NCBI RefSeq assembly: GCF_011927905.1
Contig: NZ_JAATJL010000001.1
Span: 620,001-684,000 of the forward strand
Source: Arthrobacter pigmenti
GTDB taxonomy: Bacteria > Actinomycetota > Actinomycetes > Actinomycetales > Micrococcaceae
Direction: 5' to 3'
Length of the DNA stretch: 64,000 bases
The position numbers and the translations under genes were made by a program. Positions within the stretch are counted from its first letter, which is position 1. The number at the start of each line of letters is the position of its first letter. The notes under the pieces are model-generated. The model was not told where the DNA came from, did not search any database, and saw only the letters and a program-made list of their open reading frames with translations. This document shows, piece after piece, positions 34,631-44,624 of this stretch.

Positions 34631-36311
34631 GATCAGTTTTCTGCCTCTCGGGATGGTGCTGGGATGGGACGGTGGTCTGTAGTTTGTTGAAGTAGTCGTG
34701 CCCGTAGATGCAAGTGCCTTCGAGCACGGTGGCCAGGACAGTTATTGAGCCGATCTCCTCGGCAGGGACGTCAGCCGGGTGGTCGGACAGCACAACGAAG
34801 TCGGCAAGTTTCCCGGTTTCCAGCGTTCCCCGCCGGTCTTCGTCGCCTGCCGTCCACGCAGTGTCGACCGTGTACGCGCGCAGGGCGGTCTCGGCGTCGA
34901 CCCTTTCCAGGGGCCCAATCGTCGCTCCGCCGGAGGTGCGTCGGGTCACCATCGACTGCATACCGAGCAAGGGCGCCCCGGATGCCACCGGCCGGTCGGA
35001 ACTGCCGGGGACCCGGACGCCGAGGTCAAGGAAGGACTTGTGGCGGTACACCCAAGGTTCGCGTTCGGTGCCGACGGCGTCGGCCATCGTGTCGCCCACC
35101 TCATAGAGGAAGTGGGGCTGTGGAACCGGCGTGACGTTCAGGGACGCGAATCGGGCAAGCTGGTCGGGACGCACTATGCCGGCGTGCTCGATCCGGTGCC
35201 TCGCGTGGGGTCGTGGGAGCAATTCCAGCGCGGCGGCAAACGCATCCAACGCGACGTCTATCGCCGAATCCCCGATTGCATGGGCCGCGATATCCCATCC
35301 CGAACAGTGGGCATCCACAATCCGCCGAGTGAGCTCCTCGAGGGAGAGCTGGAAGCTGCCTGTGCCGTGGTCATGGTCGCAGAATGGTTCGGTCACGGCA
35401 GCGGTGCGGCCGATGAGGGATCCGTCAATGAAAATCTTCATGGCACCGAGCCGGATGTGATCGTCACCGAATCCGGAAGCAATGCCGAGGTCCAGTCCGA
35501 AGGTGATTCCGTCTGACGGATGGGACTGCACAGGGTGCAGGGCATCGCTGGCCGCCATCAACTGGACCCGGGTCAACAGGCGGCCGCGGCGTCGGGCCTC
35601 TACATAGGCAGCAAATTCAACGGGAGTGCGGCCGATCCAGCCCGAGCCGATGCCCGCCTCCACAACGTGCGTCAGGCCCTCGGAGGCGTAGACCTCGCTC
35701 GCGGCGCCTATAGCGTCCGCCAAATCGTTCACCGGGTAGGGAACCACCAGTGCGGTGACCAGCTTCTGGGCTTGCTCCTCGAGCAGCCCTGTGGGTCCGT
35801 CTGAATCCTCAACGATCGTGCCACCTTCAGGAGTATTGGCTGATCCGTCCAGGACACCGGCTTGTTCAAGCACCCCGGTGTTGACGGTGCACATGTGGCC
35901 GGACCGGTGCTTGAGCCACACCGGGCGGCCGGGCGCTGCCCGGTCCAGGTCCTTGCGGTGGGGATGCCCGTCCATGACGGTGTCGTCATAACCCGATCCC
36001 ACTACCCACGCACCCTCGGGAAGGTTGAGGGCAAAGCCGGAGACGGCGTCGTACAGCTCGTCCAAAGTCCGGCAACCGGACAGGTCCAGCTCGGCCAGTG
36101 ACTGCCCAAACCACGCCATGTGATTGTGGGAATCACCAAAGCCGGGAACGACGACGGCGTCGGCGCAGTCGAGCGTGCGCCGTGCCGGAAGTGCCAGGAC
36201 GTCGTCATCGAACGCTACGATTCGCCCATGGAGCACCCCCATGGAGTGCGCTTTGGGAGCGGCATCCGCCATGGTGAAAATGCTGGCATTGACAAGTTTC
36301 AGATCGAGCAT
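34617..36311 (-). CDS. YtcJ-like metal-dependent amidohydrolase
   Basis: 564 residues. [12 protein letters not shown] is the first metal motif, followed by [42 protein letters not shown] and the late [13 protein letters not shown] (metal Asp) and [21 protein letters not shown] 36311 ([16 protein letters not shown]) begins the usual composite domain; the frame is open 37 residues further, but that part looks non-coding. It is first in the operon with the MHS permease and M20 deacylase and is divergent from the PucR regulator. Confidence 0.9.
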   Translation of the reverse strand: MLDLKLVNASIFTMADAAPKAHSMGVLHGRIVAFDDDVLALPARRTLDCADAVVVPGFGDSHNHMAWFGQSLAELDLSGCRTLDELYDAVSGFALNLPEGAWVVGSGYDDTVMDGHPHRKDLDRAAPGRPVWLKHRSGHMCTVNTGVLEQAGVLDGSANTPEGGTIVEDSDGPTGLLEEQAQKLVTALVVPYPVNDLADAIGAASEVYASEGLTHVVEAGIGSGWIGRTPVEFAAYVEARRRGRLLTRVQLMAASDALHPVQSHPSDGITFGLDLGIASGFGDDHIRLGAMKIFIDGSLIGRTAAVTEPFCDHDHGTGSFQLSLEELTRRIVDAHCSGWDIAAHAIGDSAIDVALDAFAAALELLPRPHARHRIEHAGIVRPDQLARFASLNVTPVPQPHFLYEVGDTMADAVGTEREPWVYRHKSFLDLGVRVPGSSDRPVASGAPLLGMQSMVTRRTSGGATIGPLERVDAETALRAYTVDTAWTAGDEDRRGTLETGKLADFVVLSDHPADVPAEEIGSITVLATVLEGTCIYGHDYFNKLQTTVPSQHHPERQKTDHATT

Positions 36312-36435
36312 GGTCTTTGAAGGATGTCTTTCGGATAGAAGGCGCGGCCGCACGCAACGGCTCCTTCCATGGTGGCCTGCATCACGTCGGCAAACAATGG
36401 ATGAACACAGTGTGCTGCGCACCTACAATGGGCAT

Positions 36436-37635
36436 ATGCCCAACGATGCGGTTTCAGGTGGAGCCGGTGACCTTCGGAACCCGGTTTCCCGGCCTGTCAT
36501 AGCGGACGTTGTGACCGATTGCCTCGCCGATATAGACCGCATTGCTGACGAGTACCTGCAGGAAGTGCGGACGATTGACGGCTATGGCGGCGCCGCCGTC
36601 GTGGATCAGGATCTGCGGGAAACAGCTGTAGCGTCGATGGAACTGCTACTGCGCCTGATCGGTGACCTTCCCGTTCCCGAACGGCTGGCCGCAATGTCCG
36701 AAGCACTTGGACACCGCCGTGCACAGCAGGCCGTGCCCCTCGAATCGCTTCTGCGTGCAGTGCGCATGGACTTCCGCGTGCTCTGGACCGTGATGTTGGA
36801 GAAGGTTCCGGAAGGATCCCTGCCGGAACTCACGAAGGACGCGGTGCGGGTTTGGGAAGCGGTGGAGTTCCACACCATCCGGGCGCATGCGGGCTATCTC
36901 AACGAGCTGGCCAGCATGGCGCAGGAAAAGGAGACGCAGCGGGCGTTCCTGTTGTCACGGCTCGTCAGCTCGGACGGAAAGGACCCGCAGGTGCTGGGGC
37001 AGGCTGCCCGCGCACTCGGTGTGAAGCTGGAGAGCAGTTTCGTCGTTGCCGTTGCGGCTGTGGACGCTCAAAAGGCGTTCCGGGCCGAAGCGGTCCGCGC
37101 CGGTGTCGAGCAGTATCTGCACGAGCGCGACGGCGTGCTCATCCTCATTCTTGAGGACGTTCCCGCGCGGGCAGGGCGGAAACCGGAGGGGACGCGTCCC
37201 TGGCTTGCCCTGCTCGACTGCTTCGTGGCGCCCCCGGCCCAGTCATTGGCGGAGGTGCCGCTGATGCTCAGGATTGCGCTGGACTCGTTGCCGGTAGTGA
37301 CTGCCGGCCGGCCTGGCCGGCACACGGTGCGGGACACGTGGGGGCAGGTCGCCGCCACCCGGCTGGGGGAGTATGGAACCGTGTTGGCCAACACCGTGCT
37401 GGGGCCGCTTGCCGCGATTTCCACCCATGAGAGGGACCGGCTCATCGAGACTGTCCAGGCGTACCTTCGCTCCGGGTCGGTGTCTGAAACGGCGGGCGAG
37501 CTGTACTGCCACCGGAACACGGTGCTCAACCGGATCGCCCGGTTCGAACAGTTGACCGGCTTCGATCCAACCAATCCGCAGGACGCCGCTACTGTGCTCG
37601 CCGCTCTCCAGGTGCAGTTCCCGCCGGGACCATAA
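36436..37635 (+). CDS. PucR/CdaR-type transcriptional regulator
   Basis: 399 residues. The C-terminal PucR helix-turn-helix is clear ([43 protein letters not shown] is its span, about 335-380; [10 protein letters not shown] is the recognition part). The N-terminal half is helical and matches the RsbRD-like segment of these activators ([18 protein letters not shown]). PucR relatives control purine, allantoin and amino-acid conjugate breakdown. It is divergent from the amidohydrolase/MHS/deacylase operon, its likely target. Starts at 36436 or 36397 are both possible; neither has a strong ribosome site. Confidence 0.87.
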   Translation: MPNDAVSGGAGDLRNPVSRPVIADVVTDCLADIDRIADEYLQEVRTIDGYGGAAVVDQDLRETAVASMELLLRLIGDLPVPERLAAMSEALGHRRAQQAVPLESLLRAVRMDFRVLWTVMLEKVPEGSLPELTKDAVRVWEAVEFHTIRAHAGYLNELASMAQEKETQRAFLLSRLVSSDGKDPQVLGQAARALGVKLESSFVVAVAAVDAQKAFRAEAVRAGVEQYLHERDGVLILILEDVPARAGRKPEGTRPWLALLDCFVAPPAQSLAEVPLMLRIALDSLPVVTAGRPGRHTVRDTWGQVAATRLGEYGTVLANTVLGPLAAISTHERDRLIETVQAYLRSGSVSETAGELYCHRNTVLNRIARFEQLTGFDPTNPQDAATVLAALQVQFPPGP

Positions 37636-37668
37636 GGCGGCCAGGCCGTTGACACTGACGGCCGAACC

Positions 37669-39003
37669 TCAGACCTGCTCGAGGAAGTCCTGCAGGATCC
37701 GCTGCCCGCTGCGCAGTGACTCCACGGGCACGCGCTCATCCACGCCGTGCACTCCGTCAGAGGTGCGGCCCTCCGGATCCGCGCCCTGCGGCGAGAACCC
37801 GTAGCAATCGATCCCCAGCGGCGCGAACGCCTTGGCGTCGGTTCCACCGCCCATGCAACGGGGAACGACGACGGCGGCAGGATCGTGGCGCAGCAGCGCC
37901 GCCTTCATCGCGTCGAACCAGTGCGAATCGACCGGCGCCTGGACCGGTGGCTGGTGGGACAGGAACGTCCGGGTCACCCGCCCGCCGAGCAGCCCGTCGA
38001 TCACGGCGAGGGTCTCCTCTTCGGTGCCCGGCAGGCACCGGACATCCAGGTCGGCGGACGCCGTCCCGGGGATGACGTTGACCTTGTAGCCGGCGTCGAG
38101 CACGGTGGGTGTGGCGGAGCAGCGGATGGTGGTGCGCGCCACGGTGCCGGCATCGCCCAGACGGTCCACCGCAGCTTCCACACCTGCGTCCGTGGTGAGG
38201 TCTGCGGGAAAGCCGAGAGCCGCCGTCGTCTGCTGCAGATACGCACGAACGGTGGGTGTCAGGACAATCGGCCAGGCATATTCGCTCACCCGGTGGAGCG
38301 CCCCAATCAGGTGAGTGACCGCGTTATCCGGGTTGGGACGTGAGCCGTGACCGGACGTTCCGGTGGCCGTCAGGCGCATGTGGAGTGTCCCGCGTTCCGC
38401 TGCCGCCACGGGATACAGGCGAACCTCGGAACCGTCCTCTGCCGTGAGGAACTGTGCAACGCCGCCCGATTCACCGATGGCGGCTTCGACGCCATCAAAC
38501 AGTTCCGGATGCTCGGCGGCAAGCCACAGCGCACCGTACTCACCCTTGTCCTCCTCATCCGCAACGAAGGCAACGACGACGTCGCGGCGCGGCCTCACGC
38601 CGTCTTCCGCCCAGCGCAGCAGCGTGGAAAAGGTCATGGCCACCATGTCCTTCATGTCGCTGGCGCCGCGGCCCCAAACGTAGCCGTCCCGAATTTCCCC
38701 GGCGAACGGGTCCAGGCTCCACTGCGCCGGTTCAGCCGGAACAACGTCGAGGTGGGCGTGGATCAGCAGCGCTGGAAGTGTGCGGTCGAGCCCCGGCACC
38801 CGCACCACTGTCGACGCGCGTTCAGGCGTGGGGCCGAGGATAACGGGCTCATACCCCGCGGACGTGAGCAGGCCGGCTAGGTATTCGGCCGCTTCCCGCT
38901 CTCCCTCGCTCTTTCCCTCACCCCAATTGGTGGTGTCGAAACGGATCAATTCAGCGCACAGGTCAACGGGGTCCACGACACGAGTGTAAGTGATTTGCGA
39001 CAC
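37669..39003 (-). CDS. M20-family peptidase/deacylase (dipeptidase-type)
   Basis: 444 residues. LLIHAHLDVVPAE (metal His, catalytic Asp), YVWGRGASDMKDMV (bridging Asp) and FVADEEDKGEYGA (catalytic Glu pair) are intact. It is a cytosolic M20 peptidase of the CPG2/DapE type. It is divergent from the binding-protein gene at 39064 with only 60 bases between, so the two are probably co-regulated and this enzyme would cleave imported peptides. GTG 39003 has no ribosome site; GTG 38976 is an alternative. Confidence 0.86.
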   Translation of the reverse strand: MSQITYTRVVDPVDLCAELIRFDTTNWGEGKSEGEREAAEYLAGLLTSAGYEPVILGPTPERASTVVRVPGLDRTLPALLIHAHLDVVPAEPAQWSLDPFAGEIRDGYVWGRGASDMKDMVAMTFSTLLRWAEDGVRPRRDVVVAFVADEEDKGEYGALWLAAEHPELFDGVEAAIGESGGVAQFLTAEDGSEVRLYPVAAAERGTLHMRLTATGTSGHGSRPNPDNAVTHLIGALHRVSEYAWPIVLTPTVRAYLQQTTAALGFPADLTTDAGVEAAVDRLGDAGTVARTTIRCSATPTVLDAGYKVNVIPGTASADLDVRCLPGTEEETLAVIDGLLGGRVTRTFLSHQPPVQAPVDSHWFDAMKAALLRHDPAAVVVPRCMGGGTDAKAFAPLGIDCYGFSPQGADPEGRTSDGVHGVDERVPVESLRSGQRILQDFLEQV

Positions 39004-39063
39004 ACAAAACAGTTGCGTAACTTAACTACATGGCGTTCTTCCGCCGGCATCAACGAAAGAGAC

Positions 39064-40926
39064 ATGATGACCAGTAACCGCACTTCCACTCGCCCCGGGG
39101 CGCGCAGAATCCCGCTCTTCCGCAAAATCGGAGCCTTATTGACCACGGCTGCCATCGGGCTGGTGCCCGGTGGCCTGGCACTTCCAGCCGCCTCCGCCGC
39201 TGAAACAGAAGCAGAGTCCGGGACAACCCTCAAGCTGCCCCTCACCGGGGACATTGACTCGCTGAACCCTTTCATCGCCATCCTCGCGACCAGCACCAAC
39301 ATCCTTGGACTGCAGTACGAGGGCCTGGTGGGCTACAGCGCCGAGAACAACGAGGTCATTCCTGAGATGGCGGAATCCTGGGAGACGTCCGAGGACGGCA
39401 TCACCTGGACCTACACCTTCGCGGAGGATCGCGTCTGGTCCGACGGTGAACCGCTGACCGCCAACGACGCCGCATGGACCTTCCAGGCGATCCAGGAGAA
39501 CGACACCCTCAAGCAGGCCAATGGTTCACTGCTTGAGAACGTGGTCTCCGTCGAGGCCGTCGATGATTACACCCTGGTGCTGACCCTGAATGAGGCGCAG
39601 GCACCCAACCCGGGTTCCGTCCTTCCGGTGGTCCCGGAACACATCTGGTCCGAAGTCGAGGATCCAGCGACCTTCGAGAACTCATCCGACGCCGTGGGCA
39701 GCGGACCGTTCACCGTAGTGGACTACAACCCGACCTCCGGCGTGACGATGAAGGCGAACCCCAACTACTGGCGGGGCGAGGCCAAGATCGACGGCGTCAC
39801 GTACGTTCCCTACCGTAACGGCGACGCCGCCGTGCAGGCATTGCTCACCGGCGAGATCGACATGATCAATGGGCTGACCCCGGCGCAGTTCCAGGCATTG
39901 GAATCGGAAGAGAACATCACCACCAATTCCGGTGCGGGCCGCCGCTACCAGGCCATGAACATCAACTCCGGCACCAAGGACATTGATGGAAACTACATGG
40001 GCAACGGCAATCCTGCGTTGCGGGATGTGGAACTTCGTAAAGCCATTGTGATGGCCATCGATTCCAATACCCTGCTGGAACGGGTCCTTGAGGGACTGGG
40101 AACACCGGCAACCGGTGAAATCCCAGCCGTCTACCCGCTGTACCACTGGGATACGGAGGAACTTCCCTACGCCTTCAACCCTGAGGAAGCCAACCGGATC
40201 CTCGATGAAGCAGGCTACGAAATGGGCGCCGACGGCGTGCGCCTTGACCTCGAAGGCAACCCGCTGGAGCTGCGCCTCATGGGCCGCAACTCGGACCCCA
40301 CGCACCAGCAGATGGCCGACTTCATCATCCCCTGGCTCGCGGACATCGGTATCTCAGTTACCAGCGAGATGAAGGCACCCGCACAGGTCAACGACGATTC
40401 GGTGCTCGGAAATTACGACATGTACTTCACCGGTTGGGGCATCGGCCCGGACCCGGACTTCCAGATGTCCATCAACCAGTGCTCGTCCCGCCCGAATGCC
40501 GATGGCACCGGCGCAACGAGCGAATCCAACTGGTGCTCGCCGGAGTTCGATGAAATCTACGCAGCCCAGCACACCGAACTGGACCAGGAACGCCGAAGCG
40601 AACTTGTCATCGAGGCACAGAAACTGATCTACGACGCCGCAGTGAACAACGTGCTGTACTACGCCGACGCCCTTGAGGCCTACCGCTCGGACCGCTTCGA
40701 ACCGTTCGTCACCCAGCCCGCTGAGGGCGGAGTAATCCTCGGACAGAATGGGCCGTGGGGAATCTATAGTGCAACTCCCGTTGCTTCGATTGAAGCTGAG
40801 GGCGCGGCCTCGACCACCAACCCTGCGGCCGTCATTCTGCCGATTGCGGGTGTGCTGCTCATCGGCGGACTGCTGGCGTTCTTCCTGATCAAGCGCAGGC
40901 GCTCCACCGCTGACGAGCGGGAGTAA
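39064..40926 (+). CDS. Peptide ABC transporter substrate-binding protein with C-terminal membrane anchor
   Basis: 620 residues. A Sec signal peptide (hydrophobic about 22-44, cleavage after ALPAASA) is followed by an SBP family 5 fold (DIDSLNPFIA, YTFAEDRVWSDGEPLTANDAAWTF, LLTGEIDMINGL). There is no lipobox Cys. Instead the C-terminus has a helix (about 590-611, VILPIAGVLLIGGLLAFFLI) followed by KRRR, a membrane anchor. Most importer binding proteins of Gram-positives are lipoproteins, so this is unusual. GAAAGAG precedes ATG 39064. It heads a long peptide-uptake operon. Confidence 0.9.
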   Translation: MMTSNRTSTRPGARRIPLFRKIGALLTTAAIGLVPGGLALPAASAAETEAESGTTLKLPLTGDIDSLNPFIAILATSTNILGLQYEGLVGYSAENNEVIPEMAESWETSEDGITWTYTFAEDRVWSDGEPLTANDAAWTFQAIQENDTLKQANGSLLENVVSVEAVDDYTLVLTLNEAQAPNPGSVLPVVPEHIWSEVEDPATFENSSDAVGSGPFTVVDYNPTSGVTMKANPNYWRGEAKIDGVTYVPYRNGDAAVQALLTGEIDMINGLTPAQFQALESEENITTNSGAGRRYQAMNINSGTKDIDGNYMGNGNPALRDVELRKAIVMAIDSNTLLERVLEGLGTPATGEIPAVYPLYHWDTEELPYAFNPEEANRILDEAGYEMGADGVRLDLEGNPLELRLMGRNSDPTHQQMADFIIPWLADIGISVTSEMKAPAQVNDDSVLGNYDMYFTGWGIGPDPDFQMSINQCSSRPNADGTGATSESNWCSPEFDEIYAAQHTELDQERRSELVIEAQKLIYDAAVNNVLYYADALEAYRSDRFEPFVTQPAEGGVILGQNGPWGIYSATPVASIEAEGAASTTNPAAVILPIAGVLLIGGLLAFFLIKRRRSTADERE

Positions 40927-40934
40927 CACCCGCC

Positions 40935-41975
40935 ATGTCGGATGCGTTGAGCACCCAGGATCTGGTCCCGGGAGACAACAGTACGGATGAGCCGCCGCGG
41001 GCATCCTCATGGTTGAAGTACATCGTCATGAAAGCCGGCGGGGCCTTGATCTCGCTGATCATGGTGGTACTGCTGGGTTTCTTCGCATTCCGCATCCTGC
41101 CCGGCGACCCCGTCCGCTCCCTCGCGGACGGGCGCCGGGTCAGTGTTGAGCAAATGGACATCCTGCGTGAGCAACTTGGCCTGAATGACCCGCTACTCGC
41201 ACAGTTCTGGCGGTATCTGACGGAACTGTTCCAGGGGCAGTTGGGGTACTCCTATACCTACAACGAGCCGGTGGTGAACCTCATCGCCACCCGGATCGGT
41301 CCCACAGTGCTTCTGACGGGGACCGCAGCGATCATCTCCGTGGTTCTTGGCCTCTGGCTGGGACAGCGGGCTGCCTGGCGCCGGGGGAGTCTCTTCGACC
41401 GGACGCAGACCGGACTTGCGCTGGTCTTCTGGTCGGTGCCGACATTCTGGCTGGGACTGCTTCTCCTCCTGTTCTTCGGTGGAGGACTGCAGTGGTTCCC
41501 CACCGGCGGTCTGGTCACCGCCGGCACCACAGAAACCGGCCTGCCGCTGATCTGGGACATCATCCGGCACATGACGCTTCCGGTCATCACCATGGTGGCG
41601 GTGGTGTACGCCCAGTACCTGATGGTGATGCGGGCGTCGCTGCTGGAAGAAATGACCTCGGATTACCTGATGACGGCGCGTGCCAAGGGCCTGCGTGAGG
41701 ACGAAGTCCGCACCAAACACGCAGTGCCCAACGCGCTCCTGCCCACAGTCACCCTGATCTTCCTCACTCTCGGCGGGCTGGTTGGCGGCGCAGTCACCGT
41801 GGAGACCGTGTTCTCCTGGCCCGGGCTCGGCTATCTCACCTTCCAGGCACTCTCAGCCCCTGACTTCCCGCTGCTGCAAGGAACCTTTGTGGTCTTTTCC
41901 TCGATCGTGATCCTGATGAATTTCTTCGCGGACCTGCTCTACCGCGTCCTTGACCCCAGGCTGCGTGCCGCATGA
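40935..41975 (+). CDS. Peptide ABC transporter permease (DppB-like)
   Basis: 346 residues, six helices. The first helix ends in FRILPGDPVRSLADGRR, the DppB motif, and the EAA loop is DYLMTARAKGLREDEVRTKH. A soluble N-terminal tail of about 30 residues precedes helix 1. It starts 8 bases after the binding-protein stop and overlaps the next permease by ATGA. Confidence 0.92.
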   Translation: MSDALSTQDLVPGDNSTDEPPRASSWLKYIVMKAGGALISLIMVVLLGFFAFRILPGDPVRSLADGRRVSVEQMDILREQLGLNDPLLAQFWRYLTELFQGQLGYSYTYNEPVVNLIATRIGPTVLLTGTAAIISVVLGLWLGQRAAWRRGSLFDRTQTGLALVFWSVPTFWLGLLLLLFFGGGLQWFPTGGLVTAGTTETGLPLIWDIIRHMTLPVITMVAVVYAQYLMVMRASLLEEMTSDYLMTARAKGLREDEVRTKHAVPNALLPTVTLIFLTLGGLVGGAVTVETVFSWPGLGYLTFQALSAPDFPLLQGTFVVFSSIVILMNFFADLLYRVLDPRLRAA

Positions 41976-42880
41976 GCGCCCCCGCAGCCCAGGGCAAACG
42001 CATCAACGTCGCTGCCGCGCGCCGTCGTCAGCGTGCAGTGGAGGTCTGGAAGGAATTTGCTTCAAACCGTGCGGGCCTCACCGGACTGATCATCCTGATC
42101 TTTGTGATTGCGCTGGCCGCCCTGATCCCGTTGTTTGCTCCGCCCAGCGTTCTCGATGTCACGCAGGTGACCTCACCGCAGAACGATCCCCCCAGCCTCG
42201 AGAATCCGCTGGGCACCGATCCGGCCGGGCGGTCAGTACTTGCCCTGCTGATCTGGGGAGCCCGGATCTCCCTGGTGGTGGGCTTCGCCGCAACACTGGT
42301 CTCCATGGTGATCGGCACCGTGGTGGGCATGGCCGCGGGTCACTTCACCGGAGTCACCCAAGCGGTCCTGATGCGCATCATCGACTTCTTCCTCGTGGTC
42401 CCGGGACTTGTGCTGGCGATTGTGCTCTCCAGCGTGATCGGCCCGGGCGTGGCAACCATCGTCGTCGCAATCGGCGTGACCTCGTGGGCCGGCACGGCCA
42501 GGCTGGTGCGTTCGCAGACACTCACAGTGGAGTCCCGCCCCTATATTGAACGGGCCTGGGCACTGGGTGCCGGGGACGGCCATGTCATCACCAAGCACGT
42601 GCTGCCCGCCGTCATGCCGCTGGTGCTTGCCAACACCACGCTGACCGTAGGCTCGGCCATCATCGCCGAATCCACGCTGTCCTTCCTGGGTCTGGGCGAT
42701 CCCAGCAGCATCTCCTGGGGCGCCATGCTCAAATCTGCCCTGGACACCGGAGCAGCCACCGGAGGGTACTGGTGGTACGTGATGCCGCCCGGCATTGCGA
42801 TTGTTGTGGTGGTGCTTTGCTTCACCCTGGTGGGCCGCGCCCTCGAGTCCGTCATCAATCCCACCCTGCGAGGACGTTAA
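41972..42880 (+). CDS. Peptide ABC transporter permease (DppC-like)
   Basis: 302 residues. Helix 1 (about 34-56) is followed by the DppC-type lead NPLGTDPAGRSVLALLIWGARISL; the EAA loop (PYIERAWALGAGDGHVITKH) and STLSFLGLGDPSS complete the pattern. The basic N-terminus RRRQR precedes helix 1. Its stop overlaps the next ATG (TAATG). Confidence 0.92.
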   Translation: MSAPAAQGKRINVAAARRRQRAVEVWKEFASNRAGLTGLIILIFVIALAALIPLFAPPSVLDVTQVTSPQNDPPSLENPLGTDPAGRSVLALLIWGARISLVVGFAATLVSMVIGTVVGMAAGHFTGVTQAVLMRIIDFFLVVPGLVLAIVLSSVIGPGVATIVVAIGVTSWAGTARLVRSQTLTVESRPYIERAWALGAGDGHVITKHVLPAVMPLVLANTTLTVGSAIIAESTLSFLGLGDPSSISWGAMLKSALDTGAATGGYWWYVMPPGIAIVVVVLCFTLVGRALESVINPTLRGR

Positions 42881-44613
42881 TGCTGCGGCTTGAGTTCCAG
42901 GATGTCAGGATCACCTACACCACGCAGACCGCAAGCGGGCGGGGTGAAATCGCAGCGGTCGACGGCGTCAGCCTCGTTGTTGAGCCCGGCTCCACTGTGG
43001 GCCTCGCCGGTGAATCCGGCTGCGGCAAATCCACCCTCGCGGTTTCTGTCCTTCGACTGCTGCCCGCAAACGCAAAAGTCGAGGGAAAGATCCTGCTCGG
43101 CGATGAGAGCGTTTCCGACCTGACCTGGGGCCGCCTGAGGTCCGTGCGCTGGACGGAGGCCTCCATCGTGTTCCAGGGCGCCATGCACTCGCTGAACCCG
43201 GTGCGCAAGGTCCGCGACCAGATCGCCGAAGCGCTGATCATCCACGCGAAGGGAGCGGACGCGAAGTACAAGCAGGAATCCGCCCGGATTACGCGGGTCA
43301 ATGAGCTCCTGCAGCAGGTGGGACTTCCGCGGGCGAAGGGGTTGTCCTATCCGCATGAGCTTTCCGGCGGGCAGAAGCAGCGCATCATGATTGCCATGGC
43401 GCTGGCCTGCGAGCCGGACCTGATCATTGCGGACGAGCCGACGACGGCCCTGGACGTCGTCGTACAGGCGCAGGTCCTTGATCTGCTCACCGCGCTGGTC
43501 CGCGACCGTGGCTTGTCGCTGATCATGATTAGCCATGACCTCTCGGTCCTGGCGGCCACCTGCGAGCGCATTGTCGTGATGCAGGACGGCAGAATCGTGG
43601 AGCAGGGACCGTCGCTTGAGATTATGCGCAATCCCCAGCATCCGCACACCCAGGCGCTGGCTTCCGCGTTTCCCGTGATCGGCGACCTTTCTTCACGGCT
43701 GAAGCTCCCTACCTACACCGCCCCGAATGCCCCGCATGCGGAACCGGCCGAGCGCCAGGCTGCGGCCCATCAAGGCCGTCCTGCCTTGGAAGCCCGCAAT
43801 CTGTCGGTGACGTTCAACGGGCGCGGTTCCGGCGCGGTCAAGGCAGTGGATTCGGTCAACCTGACGTGCAATACCGGTGAGATCGTGGCGCTGGTGGGGC
43901 AATCGGGCTCGGGCAAAACTACCCTGGCACGGACACTGCTTGGCCTGCAGAAACCCACGGGCGGTGAAGTCCTCTTCGAAGGCACGGCGCTGTCCCATCA
44001 GCGCAAAGCACTCAAGGCTTACCGCAGGGCGGTGCAGTTTGTACTCCAGGATCCAACGGCTGCGCTGAATCCCAAGCATTCGGTCTATGAGGCAGTCGCT
44101 GAAGGGCCACGGTTGCACAAGCTCGACGGCGATGAGCGGGACATCGTTGCCGCGGCTTTGGCCAAGGCGGAGCTGAACCCGCCGGAGAAGTATTTCACTG
44201 CGATCCCGCAGGAGCTCTCCGGGGGCCAGCGCCAGCGGGTTGTGATTGCCGGTGCGCTCGCCCTTGACCCGGAATTCCTGGTTGCGGACGAACCGGTAGC
44301 GAGCCTGGACGCCTCTGTCCGTGCCGGCGTCCTGGCCCTGCTGCTGAAGCTGAAGTGCGAGCTCGGCCTCGGAGCGCTCGTCATTACCCATGACCTGGGC
44401 CTTGCGTGGAACATCGCCGACCGTGTGGTGGTGATGTACCAGGGGCGCATCGTGGAGGAAGGGCCGGTGGAGGAGGTGCTGCTCAATCCCCAGCACGAGT
44501 ACACACGGCGGTTGCTCAGCGTGGTCCCCACCCGTGAATCGCCTGTCGCGACCAGCAGCGTCCCGCTGAAGGAACAGCCACTCGAGGACGAGGTTCAGGA
44601 CGGCGTGCGTTGA
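42880..44613 (+). CDS. Peptide ABC transporter, fused DppD-DppF ATPase
   Basis: 577 residues with two ATPase domains. Domain 1 has GESGCGKST, LSGGQKQRI and IADEPTTALD; domain 2 has GQSGSGKTT, LSGGQRQRV and VADEPVASLD. It has the oligopeptide tails HPHTQALASAFP and HEYTRRLLSVVP. ATG 42880 shares bases with the previous TAA; the frame is open further upstream inside the permease gene but this is not coding. It completes the importer and overlaps the start region of the LD-carboxypeptidase gene. Confidence 0.93.
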   Translation: MLRLEFQDVRITYTTQTASGRGEIAAVDGVSLVVEPGSTVGLAGESGCGKSTLAVSVLRLLPANAKVEGKILLGDESVSDLTWGRLRSVRWTEASIVFQGAMHSLNPVRKVRDQIAEALIIHAKGADAKYKQESARITRVNELLQQVGLPRAKGLSYPHELSGGQKQRIMIAMALACEPDLIIADEPTTALDVVVQAQVLDLLTALVRDRGLSLIMISHDLSVLAATCERIVVMQDGRIVEQGPSLEIMRNPQHPHTQALASAFPVIGDLSSRLKLPTYTAPNAPHAEPAERQAAAHQGRPALEARNLSVTFNGRGSGAVKAVDSVNLTCNTGEIVALVGQSGSGKTTLARTLLGLQKPTGGEVLFEGTALSHQRKALKAYRRAVQFVLQDPTAALNPKHSVYEAVAEGPRLHKLDGDERDIVAAALAKAELNPPEKYFTAIPQELSGGQRQRVVIAGALALDPEFLVADEPVASLDASVRAGVLALLLKLKCELGLGALVITHDLGLAWNIADRVVVMYQGRIVEEGPVEEVLLNPQHEYTRRLLSVVPTRESPVATSSVPLKEQPLEDEVQDGVR

Positions 44614-44624
44614 GGGAGAACCCG

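Noticed and set aside
36124-36435. Upstream open extension of the PucR gene.
   Set aside because: It lies mainly within the YtcJ gene on the other strand; no ribosome site, and the family start fits 36436 or 36397.
37642-37661. GGCCGT/ACGGCC hairpin between the convergent PucR and M20 genes.
   Set aside because: Only 6 base pairs with an 8-base loop and no T-run; too weak to call a terminator.
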